A DNA stretch of 38,163 nucleotides, taken from positions 1-38,163 of the forward strand of contig NZ_WBMR01000083.1 of assembly GCF_008923365.1 (NCBI RefSeq). The letters are read 5' to 3'. Below the pieces are notes generated by a model. That model did no database searches, was not told the origin of the DNA, and saw only the letters and a program-made list of their open reading frames with translations. A program made the translations under genes and the position numbers. Each line of letters starts with the position of its first letter. Position 1 is the stretch's first letter. This document shows, one piece after another, positions 1-8,847 of the stretch. This stretch comes from Actinomadura montaniterrae (GTDB lineage Bacteria; Actinomycetota; Actinomycetes; Streptosporangiales; Streptosporangiaceae).

Positions 1-477
1 CGTGCCGGGGCCGGGGTCGGGCGGGCCGGCGGCGTCGCGTCCGGCGCCCTGGTCGTCGACGTCGGCGATCAGCGCGCGCAGCAGCCGGACGGCGGGGTCG
101 GCCGCGCCCTCGTCACCGTCGGCGCCGCGAGCGCACTCACCGGCACCGGCACCGGCAGCGGCGGCAGAACCCTCGGCGGCGGGGCCGGGGCGATCACTCG
201 CCGGACGGCCACTCGCCGGACGGTCGCTCGCAGGGCGGTCGGTCGCCGAGCGGTCGGCCGCCATCCGGTCGGTGGCGCGGTCAGCCGCGGGGCGGGTGGT
301 GGAACCGGCAGCGCGCCGCGCCGCCAGCGCGTCGATGATCGCGTCGGTACGGCGCACCGCGCCGAGGTCGGCGAGCAGGGTCACCGCCGGGGCCGGCGGC
401 CGGCTCCCCGGCTCGCGGGTCGCGCCGGAGTTCGAAGGCCCGACCGGATCCGGGGCGCCAGGGCTCCGCTCCGTCAA
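1..477 (-). CDS. Probable anti-sigma-D factor (RsdA-type), N-terminal part, runs off the window
   Basis: Only the first 159 codons are present; the frame is open to the window edge. I chose the TTG at 477..475 because it overlaps the stop of the sigma factor gene (TTGA), as expected for a coupled sigma/anti-sigma pair. Residues 37-55 contain a short amphipathic motif (DLGAVRRTDAIIDALAARR) and residues 128-141 a second (DPAVRLLRALIADV). Both resemble the two halves of the sigma-D-binding domain of RsdA, which in mycobacteria lies directly downstream of sigD. The 70 or so residues between them are low-complexity Ala/Asp/Arg/Pro with repeats of the type DRPAS, coded by near-identical 15-bp units. 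The transmembrane segment and C-terminal domain of RsdA would lie outside the window. Family assignment rests on position and these short motifs, so it is moderate. An internal GTG (residue 32) is an alternative start. Confidence 0.55.
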   Translation of the reverse strand, partial: MTERSPGAPDPVGPSNSGATREPGSRPPAPAVTLLADLGAVRRTDAIIDALAARRAAGSTTRPAADRATDRMAADRSATDRPASDRPASGRPASDRPGPAAEGSAAAAGAGAGECARGADGDEGAADPAVRLLRALIADVDDQGAGRDAAGPPDPGPGT

Positions 478-1130
478 GCGATCGACTCCTCTCTGGCCAT
501 CGCGCGGAGCCGGGCCAGGGCCCGGTGCTGCGCGACCCGTACCGCCCCCGCGGACATGCCCAGCACATTACCGGTCTCCTCCGCCGACAGGCCCGCCACC
601 ACGCGCAGCAGCACCAGCTCGCGCTGGTGGTCGGGAAGCCGCGTGAGCAGGTCGCGGGCGCGCTGCGCCTCGATGTAGCGGACCACGGTCTCCTCGGGTC
701 CCGGACGGTCGTCCGGGCCGTCGGGCAGGTCCTCGGTGGGCACGGCCGCGCGGACCGCGCTGCGCAGCGCGTCGGCGATCTTGTGCGAGGCGATGCCGAA
801 GACGAAGGACGCGAAGGGGCGTCCCATGTCGCGGTAGCGGGGCAGCGCCGACAGCACCGCGATGCAGACCTCCTGGGCCACGTCGTCGGCGATGTGGTAC
901 TGCCCGGAGACCCGGCCGAGGCGGGCGCGGCAGTAGCGCACGATCATCGGGCGGACCTCGCCGATGAGCACCTCGATCGCGCCCGGGTCGCCCTGGACGG
1001 CGAGGTTGGCGAGTTCCCGGAGGTCGCCGTCGCCCTCGTTCGCCGCGCGGAGCACGCGCATGCGGCGGCCGGTGTCGTGGCGCGGCGGAGGGGCCGGTCC
1101 CCCCGAGGGTTCGACAGCGCGCGCGGTCAT
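474..1130 (-). CDS. sigD: RNA polymerase sigma factor, SigD/ShbA type
   Basis: This is a 218-residue sigma-70 family factor with only regions 2 and 4. Region 2 spans about residues 46-116 and includes the IADDVAQEV and FVFGIASHKIADALR stretches, which contact core polymerase and the -10 element. Region 4 spans about 160-212, with the helix-turn-helix LSAEETGNVLGMSAGAVRVAQHR reading the -35 element. Length and position behind groES-groEL and ahead of an RsdA-like gene match mycobacterial SigD (about 212 aa) and Streptomyces ShbA, which drives hrdB-type housekeeping sigma expression. The frame stays open upstream to 1301, but the ATG at 1130 gives the family length and has a purine-rich AGGGAAG about 13 nt upstream. 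ATG starts at about residues 24 (shorter) or 12 codons upstream (longer) are possible. The stop overlaps the next gene by 4 nt. The family is secure; the start is less so. Confidence 0.85.
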   Translation of the reverse strand: MTARAVEPSGGPAPPPRHDTGRRMRVLRAANEGDGDLRELANLAVQGDPGAIEVLIGEVRPMIVRYCRARLGRVSGQYHIADDVAQEVCIAVLSALPRYRDMGRPFASFVFGIASHKIADALRSAVRAAVPTEDLPDGPDDRPGPEETVVRYIEAQRARDLLTRLPDHQRELVLLRVVAGLSAEETGNVLGMSAGAVRVAQHRALARLRAMAREESIA

Positions 1131-1350
1131 GGTCCCGGCGTAGCTTCCCTCGGTCACGTCAAGCATGATGCCCAGCACCGCCGGGCGTGTCGCCACTGTC
1201 GTCGGCAACGGAATGGTCACAGTGCGAGGACGACCCCGGAAATACCACGCATTGCTGTCATCCGAGTGCCCAGAGTGCCGGTCCGGTCCTCCCGGAGCCA
1301 CGGAATCGGCGGAACGGCGAGCCGCCAGAAGGGCGAAGCGGCGAAGCTGC

Positions 1351-1406
1351 GGAACGGCGGAACGGCGGAACGGCGGAACGGCGGAACGGCGGAACGGCGG
1401 AACGGC
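1351..1406. repeat. Octamer tandem repeat, 7 perfect copies
   Basis: The unit GGAACGGC is repeated seven times without error (56 bp). A degenerate run of similar GCGGA/GCGAA words precedes it at about 1310-1350. It lies in the non-coding stretch upstream of the sigma factor gene. A period of 8 is not a multiple of 3, so it is not a coding repeat in the normal sense. It looks like a slippage-prone simple repeat. Confidence 0.95.
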
Positions 1407-1412
1407 GAAGGC

Positions 1413-1436
1413 CCCCCGTCCGGTGTCGGACGGGGG
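1413..1436 (-). terminator. Hairpin 3 of the groEL-sigD ladder
   Basis: Perfect 10-bp stem: CCCCCGTCCG at 1413-1422, loop GTGT, CGGACGGGGG at 1427-1436. It is one of three similar hairpins whose left arms begin at 1413, 1461 and 1509, exactly 48 bp apart, each followed on the plus strand by a CTCGGTG word. It has no T-tract. It is read here as a back-up, factor-assisted terminator between groEL and sigD; function is inferred. Confidence 0.6.
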
Positions 1437-1460
1437 ACTCGGTGATCCCCACAGCGACGA

Positions 1461-1484
1461 CCCCCGCCCGGCGTCGGACGGGGG
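1461..1484 (-). terminator. Hairpin 2 of the groEL-sigD ladder
   Basis: 10-bp stem: CCCCCGCCCG at 1461-1470, loop GCGT, CGGACGGGGG at 1475-1484. The single non-Watson-Crick position is a C/A mismatch in a plus-strand transcript but a stable G-U wobble in a minus-strand transcript. This favours a role on RNA coming from groEL. It starts 48 bp after the neighbouring copy. Confidence 0.6.
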
Positions 1485-1504
1485 GCTCGGTGGTCTCCAC
1501 GGCG

Positions 1505-1536
1505 GAGGCCCCCGCCCGGTGAGGGGCGGGGGCCTC
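1505..1536 (-). terminator. Hairpin 1 of the groEL-sigD ladder
   Basis: Perfect 13-bp stem: GAGGCCCCCGCCC at 1505-1517, six-base loop, GGGCGGGGGCCTC at 1524-1536. It is the strongest of the three hairpins set at 48-bp period, with the family's CCCCCGCCCG core at 1509-1518. No T-tract follows on either strand. Confidence 0.65.
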
Positions 1537-1547
1537 GGTGATCTCCG

Positions 1548-1572
1548 CGGCGGGCGAGCCGCTCGCCCGCCG
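1548..1572 (-). terminator. Probable groEL terminator hairpin
   Basis: CGGCGGGCGAGC at 1548-1559 pairs with GCTCGCCCGCCG at 1561-1572; the innermost pairs must open to make a loop, leaving about 10 bp. It begins 11 nt beyond the groEL stop on the minus strand, the usual place for a terminator. There is no clear T-tract, as is common in high-GC actinomycetes. Confidence 0.6.
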
Positions 1573-1583
1573 AGACCGGATGA

Positions 1584-3209
<1,626 letters not shown>

Positions 3210-3234
3210 GGGGTTGTCTCCTATGTCACGCGAT

Positions 3235-3277
3235 CCGCCCCGGCCGCCCCGCCGGTGGGCGGCGCGGGCCGGGGCGG
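3235..3277 (-). other. Intercistronic hairpin between groES and groEL
   Basis: CCGCCCCGGCC at 3235-3245 and GGCCGGGGCGG at 3267-3277 form a perfect 11-bp stem around a GC-rich 21-nt loop. It fills most of the groES-groEL gap and ends about 25 nt before the groEL start. It could be an mRNA stabilising or processing element, or an attenuator setting the GroES:GroEL ratio. Which of these applies cannot be told from sequence. Confidence 0.5.
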
Positions 3278-3296
3278 GCGCATCACGTCTCGGTGA

Positions 3297-3605
3297 TTAC
3301 TTCTCGATGACCGCGAGCACGTCGCGGGCCGAGAGGACGAGGTAGTCCTCGCCGTTGTACTTGACCTCGGTGCCGCCGTACTTGCTGTAGAGCACGACCT
3401 CGCCGACCTTGACGTCGACGGGGACGCGGTCGCCCTTGTCGTCGACGCGGCCCGGGCCGACGGCCAGGACGGTGCCCTCCTGCGGCTTCTCCTTGGCGGT
3501 GTCCGGGATCACCAGGCCGGAGGCGGTGGTGGTCTCGGCCTCAAGCGGCTGGACGACGATGCGGTCCTCGAGCGGCTTGAGAACAACCTTGGTGGCGGTC
3601 GTCAC
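3297..3605 (-). CDS. groES: 10 kDa co-chaperonin GroES
   Basis: 102 residues. It caps the GroEL chamber as a heptamer. The sequence shows the family opening KPLEDRIVVQ, the mobile-loop region TTTASGLVIPDTAKEKPQEG, and the closing strand EDYLVLSARDVLAVIE. The frame is open far upstream, but the GTG at 3605..3603 is chosen because it is preceded by a strong Shine-Dalgarno (AGGGGAGGT) and gives the family length. It is the first gene of the groES-groEL operon, with a promoter and CIRCE operator about 120-180 nt upstream. Confidence 0.97.
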   Translation of the reverse strand: MTTATKVVLKPLEDRIVVQPLEAETTTASGLVIPDTAKEKPQEGTVLAVGPGRVDDKGDRVPVDVKVGEVVLYSKYGGTEVKYNGEDYLVLSARDVLAVIEK

Positions 3606-3725
3606 GATCTGACCTCCCCTTCGATTGGTCCTCGGCGGCCATGGCCGGCCGCCGGCACATGTGACAGAGAGGCGACCCTGGACCGGCCTGTCGTCGCGGG
3701 TGCCAGACCGACCTTGTCGCTGTGT

Positions 3726-3750
3726 TGGCACTCTCGCGGGGAGAGTGCCA
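3726..3750 (-). promoter_or_regulatory. CIRCE operator (HrcA binding site)
   Basis: TGGCACTC, nine spacer bases, GAGTGCCA: an exact inverted repeat matching the CIRCE consensus GCACTC-N9-GAGTGC. HrcA binds this element and represses groESL until heat stress. It sits at the predicted transcription start of groES, immediately downstream of the -10 box, the normal repressing position. Confidence 0.95.
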
Positions 3751-3757
3751 GTCAGTG

Positions 3758-3786
3758 AGACTATGCCGTGCCCGTTGGCCCGTCAA
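3758..3786 (-). promoter_or_regulatory. groES-groEL promoter
   Basis: Reading the minus strand: TTGACG (3786..3781), a 17-nt spacer, TAGTCT (3763..3758). The predicted start site, about 7 nt further on, falls at the edge of the CIRCE element. The -35 box matches five of six consensus bases. The promoter lies inside the gap to the divergent methyltransferase gene. Confidence 0.8.
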
Positions 3787-3869
3787 CACGGACACGGAGG
3801 CACGGCCCGCGCCGTTCCCGCCCGTTCACCCGCGGATCACCGGCGCGCCGCGGTCGGTACGGTCCAGGC

Positions 3870-5201
3870 ATGGACATCGCGTCGTTCCGGGAGCTGCTCA
3901 CCCCCGCCGGCCAGGCACTTCTCGCGGAGGCGGGCGAAGCGGACATCTCGGAGGCCGGGTTGCTGGGGACGGCGTCGCGGCTGCGCGAGCGGTACGGGGC
4001 GGACCTGGTGGCGGCGGCGCTGACGCAGGTGCGGTTGCGGCGGCGTGGCGAGACGAAATTCGGTTCTGACGCGAGCCGCATGTACTTCACCCAGGCGGGC
4101 TTGGAGCAGTCGACGCGTGCGAGCGTGGCGGCGCATCGCGCGCGGCGCTTCGCCTCGGGGCTTTCTGCGGGCGCGCGTGTACTGGAACTGGGGTGCGGCA
4201 TCGGTGCCGACCTTATGGCGCGTTCACGGATGGGTCTGACGGGCGACGGCGCCGAACGCGATCCACTAACGGCCGAGGTGGCGAAAGCGAACGTGACGGC
4301 GTTCGGGTTGGACGACCTCGCGCGCGTGCGCGTAGGCGACGCCCTGGAGGAGGACCCGGACGGATACGCCGCCGTGTTCGCCGATCCCGGACGCCGGACG
4401 GCACGGGGCCGCGTCTTCGACCCGCGCTCCTACGAGCCGCCGCTCGACGCCGTCCTCGGGCTCGCCGGACGGGCACCGGCCGCGTGCGTGAAGGTCGCGC
4501 CCGGCATCCCGCACGAGGCCGTGCCGGAAGGCGCGGAGGCGGAGTGGGTGTCGGTCGCCGGCGACGTGAAGGAGGCCGCGCTGTGGCTCGGCGATCTCGC
4601 CGGTGACGTCGGACGCCGCGCAACCCTCCTGCCGTCCGGCGGCGCGTCCGGCGAACCGGGCGGCGAACCGGGCGGCGAACCGGACGGCCAGCGCGGGCAC
4701 GGCGGGGAGGCGGTCACGCTGGTGCCCGGCGGGCTGGGCGACCCGGACGTCCGCCCCTGGGGCCGCTACCTCTACGAACCGGACGGGGCCGTGATCCGGG
4801 CGCATCTCGTCGCGGAGGTCGCGGACCTGGTCGGCGGCGGGCTGGCGGACCCGCACATCGCCTACGTCACGTCCGACGAGCTGCGCCCGACGCCGTTCGC
4901 GTCCGCCTACGAGATCGACGGGGTGCTGCCGTTCTCGGTGAAGCGGCTCAAGGCCGAGCTGCGGCGCCTCGGGACCGGGGTGCTGACGATCAAGAAGCGG
5001 GGGTCGGCGGTCGACGTGGACCGGCTCCGCCGCGACCTCGGCTTCGGCGGGCGGCGGGCCGGGTTCGGCGCCGCCGAGACCACGGTGGTGGTGACGCGGG
5101 TCGGCCGGGACCCGGTCGCCCTGCTCGCCCGCCCCGTCCCGCGCCCCGGGCGGCGGGGTGAGGCGGACGCCGACCCGCCCACGGCGGACCGCGCCCGTTA
5201 A
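3870..5201 (+). CDS. Class I SAM-dependent methyltransferase with THUMP-like C-terminus
   Basis: 443 residues from the ATG at 3870; the frame is open upstream but that part overlaps the groES promoter and has no family similarity. An N-terminal helical region (to about residue 95) precedes a Rossmann methyltransferase fold with the SAM motif VLELGCGIGADL near 105-116. The strand-4 motif FADPGRR follows, then APGIPHEAV. The C-terminal third (PWGRYLYEPDGAVIRAHLV..., then VLTIKKRGSAVDVDRLRRDL) resembles the THUMP-like domain found in this actinobacterial family, which suggests an RNA substrate. The actual substrate is not known to me. Between these domains is a low-complexity insert with GEPG repeated, coded by 12-bp tandem units at about 4648-4686. 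Divergent from groES; no obvious operon partner. Confidence 0.85.
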   Translation: MDIASFRELLTPAGQALLAEAGEADISEAGLLGTASRLRERYGADLVAAALTQVRLRRRGETKFGSDASRMYFTQAGLEQSTRASVAAHRARRFASGLSAGARVLELGCGIGADLMARSRMGLTGDGAERDPLTAEVAKANVTAFGLDDLARVRVGDALEEDPDGYAAVFADPGRRTARGRVFDPRSYEPPLDAVLGLAGRAPAACVKVAPGIPHEAVPEGAEAEWVSVAGDVKEAALWLGDLAGDVGRRATLLPSGGASGEPGGEPGGEPDGQRGHGGEAVTLVPGGLGDPDVRPWGRYLYEPDGAVIRAHLVAEVADLVGGGLADPHIAYVTSDELRPTPFASAYEIDGVLPFSVKRLKAELRRLGTGVLTIKKRGSAVDVDRLRRDLGFGGRRAGFGAAETTVVVTRVGRDPVALLARPVPRPGRRGEADADPPTADRAR

Positions 5202-5812
5202 ACGGTCCAAAGATCTTCCGCGCGGCGCCGCAACGCCAAGGACGTCCGCGCGACGCACCATGGCCGTGCAAATCATTCGCGCTTTCCGGCATTGCGTTCA
5301 CCAGGGATTCCGGGTGCCCGCCAAGGCGGGCGCGGCGGCCGGTGAATCGGCGCGGCGAGATCAACGGGCGGCGAAACACCAAGGCAGGTTCAGCGATCGG
5401 GTTCCGGCCTCCCACGAATGCCGGCCCGGAATGGCGGCGCGCCGGGCGGGAGCGCGGCCGGAGAAGCCCCCGGCCGCCGAGGCGCCGCGCCGGAGGGCCG
5501 GCTCGTGAACTGCCGATGTTGGACGAGATGTACGGACAGAGTCCCCGCCGCGGGGGCTCCGGCGGCGTCCGGGCGCCGGCCCGGCGACGGAACCGACCGC
5601 CACAATCGCCCCAGATCCCTCGAATCACAGAAATCACCTTATGGACGGTGATCATCGTCAATTCGAACCATCGGGATAACAGGCGCATTCTGCAGAACCC
5701 GCGACGTTCCCTGCTACCCGTTATAGCGGCGCTTCACACGCACTACAGTGGCGACTTCACGATTCATTGCCGTGCGCCATTTCGACGCGTCCGGCACACG
5801 AAGGAGCATCGG
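5202..5812. other. 611-bp intergenic region, no gene recognised
   Basis: I find no convincing coding sequence here: the open frames lack family similarity and a ribosome binding site. The left part is GC-rich. A hairpin with a 9-bp stem including one G-U pair lies at 5539-5559 (GAGTCCCCG / CGGGGGCTC). From about 5590 the base composition becomes clearly richer in A and T, as expected for the promoter and leader of the coiled-coil gene at 5813. No -35/-10 pair stands out enough to call. Confidence 0.6.
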
Positions 5813-7462
5813 GTGGAAACGAATCACAACTTCCTGCAGACGGGGGGTCAACCGGTCTCGGATCGGATGCGGGAGTTGCTCGCCCGTGCGGCGCAGGACC
5901 ACGTCTATGAACAGCGCTCACAGGGTCAGGTCCTGGACGAGATCCGCCAGCGGCTGGAGGGTATGGAGTGGCTGCTCCGCGAGGTCCGCGAGCGCGAGCT
6001 CAGCGGGCTGACCGGGCAGCTCGACAGCGTGCGGGGCCAGGTCGACGAGCTGGTCGGCAAGCCCCCCGAATGGGCCGAGGGGCTGGCCGAGCACATCGAC
6101 GGCCTCGGCGAGCGGGTCAAGCCGGTCGCCGAGCTGCCGGCGCTGTGGGCCGACGTCGGCGTCGTCGCCGAGAACGTCGACGAGGGCCTGACCCGCATCC
6201 AGGCCGTCCTCGACTCCGCGCAGCACATCACCGACGCCACCCAGCAGGCGTCGCAGCGCATGGAGGAGATGACCAAGCGGCTGGACAAGCTCCAGGGCAG
6301 CATGGAGGCCGCGTCCGTCCGCTTCAACCGGCTGGACAAGTCGCTGGCCGAGCTCGGGCACCGGTCCGAGCGGCTGGAGCACTCGATCAACGGCGTCACG
6401 GCGCGGGTCGACCAGGCGCTCGGCGAGATGGCCGAGCGGATGGAGCAGGGTCTTGAGGCGGTCAACGGCCGGGTCGAGGGCGTCGGCGGCCGCCTCGACG
6501 GGCTGGACGGCCGGCTGGACGGGGTCGACGGGCGCCTCGAGGGCCTGTCGGGCAAGCTGGAGGGCCTGGACGGCCGGTTCGAGAGCATCGAGGGCCGCAT
6601 CGACGGCGTGGGCGAGCGGATCGGCCGGCTCCCGGCCACGCTGGAGATCGCCGAGATGCACCGGGTGCTGGGCGAGCTGGCGCGGCGGCCGCCGGTGGAC
6701 CACAGCGACCGGTTCGACGCGCTGGAGAAGCACCTGGCCGACGCGGTCGACCCGCTGATCGAGGAGCTGCGCGCCCGGCCGGACCGCGACGAGGTCAAGG
6801 CCACGATGTCGCAGATCGCCGAGACGGCCTACAGCGACGTCGCCAGGCGCATGGACGAGTTCTCCCGCCGGTTCGAGGACGTGCACGAGGACGTCAGCAA
6901 GCGGATCGAGGGCATCCACGAGGAGGTCGCCAAGCGCGTCGACGTGGCGCTGGAGGAGTTCACCGCGCAGATCGACCTCGTGTCCCGCCGGGTGGAGTCG
7001 GTGCACACCGACGTCACCAAGCAGGTCGAGTCCGTGCACAGCGAGGTGGCGCGGCAGGTCAGCGGGGTGCACGACGACTTCGGCAAGCGGATCGGGGACA
7101 TCCACGAGGACGTCAGCCGGCAGGTCGGCGCCATCCACGAGGGCGTCGCCAAGCAGGTCGCCGGGATGCAGGAGGACGTGGCCCGGCAGGTCGGCGGCGC
7201 GCAGGAGGAGTTCGGCCGCCGGGTGGACGGGGTGCAGGACGAGGTGACGCGCCGGGCCGAGGCGGTGCAGGCCGAGTTCGCCAAGCGGTTCTCCCGCGTG
7301 GAGGACGAGGTCGGCCGGAAGGTCGACGGCGTCCACGACGATGTGTCCAAGCAGGTCAACGCGGTGCACGAGGACGTGCTGAAGCGGCTGTCCACCCTGG
7401 AGGAGACGATGCTGGCGCTGGCGGAGGCGCTGCTGCGCCCGCGCCGGGACGGCAAGGACTAG
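5813..7462 (+). CDS. Long heptad/hendecad repeat (coiled-coil) protein of unknown function
   Basis: 549 residues from the GTG at 5813, chosen because AAGGAG lies 6 nt upstream; the frame is open for 157 further codons that look non-coding. No enzyme domain, signal peptide or membrane span is visible. The chain is almost wholly charged and helical. Residues 217-272 are eight consecutive 7-residue units of the form LDGRLDG. Residues 357-528 are fifteen 11-residue units of the form VHEDVSKQVNA plus one 7-residue unit. Similar protein-level repeats occur in apolipoprotein-like, cytoskeletal and phage-fibre proteins; 11-residue repeats can form right-handed coiled coils or bind membranes as amphipathic helices. 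I do not recognise a named family. It stands alone, with a likely terminator just downstream. Confidence 0.85.
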   Translation: METNHNFLQTGGQPVSDRMRELLARAAQDHVYEQRSQGQVLDEIRQRLEGMEWLLREVRERELSGLTGQLDSVRGQVDELVGKPPEWAEGLAEHIDGLGERVKPVAELPALWADVGVVAENVDEGLTRIQAVLDSAQHITDATQQASQRMEEMTKRLDKLQGSMEAASVRFNRLDKSLAELGHRSERLEHSINGVTARVDQALGEMAERMEQGLEAVNGRVEGVGGRLDGLDGRLDGVDGRLEGLSGKLEGLDGRFESIEGRIDGVGERIGRLPATLEIAEMHRVLGELARRPPVDHSDRFDALEKHLADAVDPLIEELRARPDRDEVKATMSQIAETAYSDVARRMDEFSRRFEDVHEDVSKRIEGIHEEVAKRVDVALEEFTAQIDLVSRRVESVHTDVTKQVESVHSEVARQVSGVHDDFGKRIGDIHEDVSRQVGAIHEGVAKQVAGMQEDVARQVGGAQEEFGRRVDGVQDEVTRRAEAVQAEFAKRFSRVEDEVGRKVDGVHDDVSKQVNAVHEDVLKRLSTLEETMLALAEALLRPRRDGKD

Positions 7463-7493
7463 CGGCGGGGCGCGGGCTCCGGGGAAGCGGGGC

Positions 7494-7520
7494 GGGTGGG
7501 GTCGCGGCGCGGCCCCACCC
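7494..7520 (+). terminator. Terminator candidate of the coiled-coil gene
   Basis: GGGTGGGGTCGC (7494-7505), loop GGC, GCGGCCCCACCC (7509-7520): a 12-bp stem whose one irregular position is a U-G pair in the plus-strand transcript. It begins 31 nt after the stop codon. No T-tract follows. Confidence 0.55.
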
Positions 7521-7727
7521 TGCGCCCGTGCCGCCTCCGCCCCCGCTCCCGCCGCCCCTGCCGCCGCTCGGCACCGCACGCTCCGGATACCCAACTGGAT
7601 CCATTGAGTTTGTCCCGGTAACCGGCGCGATGACCGGAGAGCCTCCGCCAAGACCCCGCGATGACGTGCATTTTGTTACGTTCCGTCTTCGCAAAATCAC
7701 TCCCAATACCCTTCGGAATCCGTTTTC

Positions 7728-8681
7728 ATGGATCTCGTGACTCGCACACCGGCTCCCTGCCTGCCGACCGGCGCCCCACCCGGCCACGCCACCCTGCGCT
7801 GGGTCGAGGGCTGCCTCGGCACGGGCGCCGAGGTGCGGATGGTGCGGCCGCTGCCCGGCGGCACCGCGCACGCCAACCACGCGCTCGTCGTCGAGACGCC
7901 GTCCGGCAGCGCGCACCGGCTCGTGCTGCGCCGCTGGACCGGCCGCGACAGCGGCCTCGACGCGGGCCCCGGCCGCCGCTCCTACGGCGACACCGAGTTC
8001 TCCCCCGAACGCGAGATCGCCGCGCTCGCGCTGCTCGCCGGCTGCGAGATCCCGACCCCCGGGCTCGTCGCCGCCGACCCGTCCGGCGCGCACTGCGACG
8101 TCCCCGCGCTGCTGATCACCCGACTGGTCGGGCACCCGCCCCGCCCGTCCCCCGACGACCTGCCCGAGTACCTCATCCAGTTGGCCGCCGCCCTGCTGCC
8201 GGTACACGCGCTGAACGGCGCGTCCACGATGCCGCCGTACGTCCCGTACAACCGGCTCGACCAGCGGCTCCCGCCCAAGCACGCGCTCCGCCCGCAGCTG
8301 TGGGAACGCGCCTTCGAGGTCGCCGCCGGGCCCGCCCCCGAGGCGCCCGCCCGGTTCGTCCACCGCGACTACCACCCCGACAACACGCTGTGGTCCTACG
8401 GCAAGCTGACCGGCGTCGTCGACTGGTCGGACGCCTCGTCCGGGCCGGTCGCCGTCGACGTCGCCCGGATGCGCCGCGGCCTCGCGCTCCGCTACGGCGT
8501 GCCCGTCGCCGACCGCTTCCTCGCCGCGTTCGACCAGGTCTCCGGCGGCCACGAGCACCACCCGTACTGGGACGTCCGCTGCCTGCTCGACCTGCTCCCC
8601 GAGGACGACGGCCGCATCGTCGACGAGGCCAAGGTCCCCCTCTTCGAGGACTACCTCGACGACCTGCTCGGCCGCTGCTGA
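7728..8681 (+). CDS. Aminoglycoside phosphotransferase (APH) family kinase-like protein
   Basis: 317 residues with the APH/choline-kinase fold. The catalytic loop is VHRDYHPDNTLW (Asp214 as catalytic base, Asn219 for magnesium), followed by GVVDWSDA with the metal-binding Asp232. The N-lobe has the nucleotide loop PLPGGTAHAN at 41-50 and the strand VLRRW. Proteins of this family phosphorylate hydroxyl groups on small molecules. Nothing here shows that an antibiotic is the substrate, and chromosomal copies like this are common in actinomycetes without known resistance. The ATG at 7728 has only a poor ribosome binding site; the GTG at 7737 is an alternative. The 265 nt upstream are relatively AT-rich near the start. 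Convergent with tsaD. Confidence 0.85.
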   Translation: MDLVTRTPAPCLPTGAPPGHATLRWVEGCLGTGAEVRMVRPLPGGTAHANHALVVETPSGSAHRLVLRRWTGRDSGLDAGPGRRSYGDTEFSPEREIAALALLAGCEIPTPGLVAADPSGAHCDVPALLITRLVGHPPRPSPDDLPEYLIQLAAALLPVHALNGASTMPPYVPYNRLDQRLPPKHALRPQLWERAFEVAAGPAPEAPARFVHRDYHPDNTLWSYGKLTGVVDWSDASSGPVAVDVARMRRGLALRYGVPVADRFLAAFDQVSGGHEHHPYWDVRCLLDLLPEDDGRIVDEAKVPLFEDYLDDLLGRC

Positions 8682-8697
8682 CCAACCCCGGCCGCGG

Positions 8698-8825
8698 CGT
8701 TGCGATCGCGAGCGAAGCCGAGTTCGAGCCTGCGAGAACTCGATCGCGCAGCGAGCCCCCCAGGGCGAGTCGGAGCGATGCAGCGAGCGCCGCAGTGCCC
8801 CTTGAAGGAAGGCGCCCTGGCGCCT
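8698..8825. terminator. Inverted repeats in the convergent gap between APH gene and tsaD
   Basis: The gap holds an imperfect palindrome around GAGTTC ... GAACTC (about 8719-8740), flanked by GCGATCG/CGATCGC arms, and then a compact hairpin AGGCGCC-CT-GGCGCCT (8810-8825). GCGAGC words recur between them. Both genes converge on this region, so a bidirectional terminator is likely, but neither hairpin has a T-tract. Confidence 0.4.
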
Positions 8826-8847
8826 GACGCCGAGGGTGCTGCAATGA

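Noticed and set aside
1351..1536. CRISPR-like array (octamers followed by 48-bp spaced repeats)
   Set aside because: The octamers are contiguous without spacers. The 48-bp units are hairpins with similar flanks, number only three, and no cas gene is near.
5918..7651. 577-codon open frame opposite the coiled-coil gene
   Set aside because: The repeats in it are only the reflection of the repeats on the coding strand. The plus gene has the ribosome binding site and amphipathic phasing.
7728..8681. Antibiotic resistance gene (aminoglycoside phosphotransferase)
   Set aside because: Only the fold is supported. There are no mobile elements or resistance context, and chromosomal APH-fold proteins with other roles are common.
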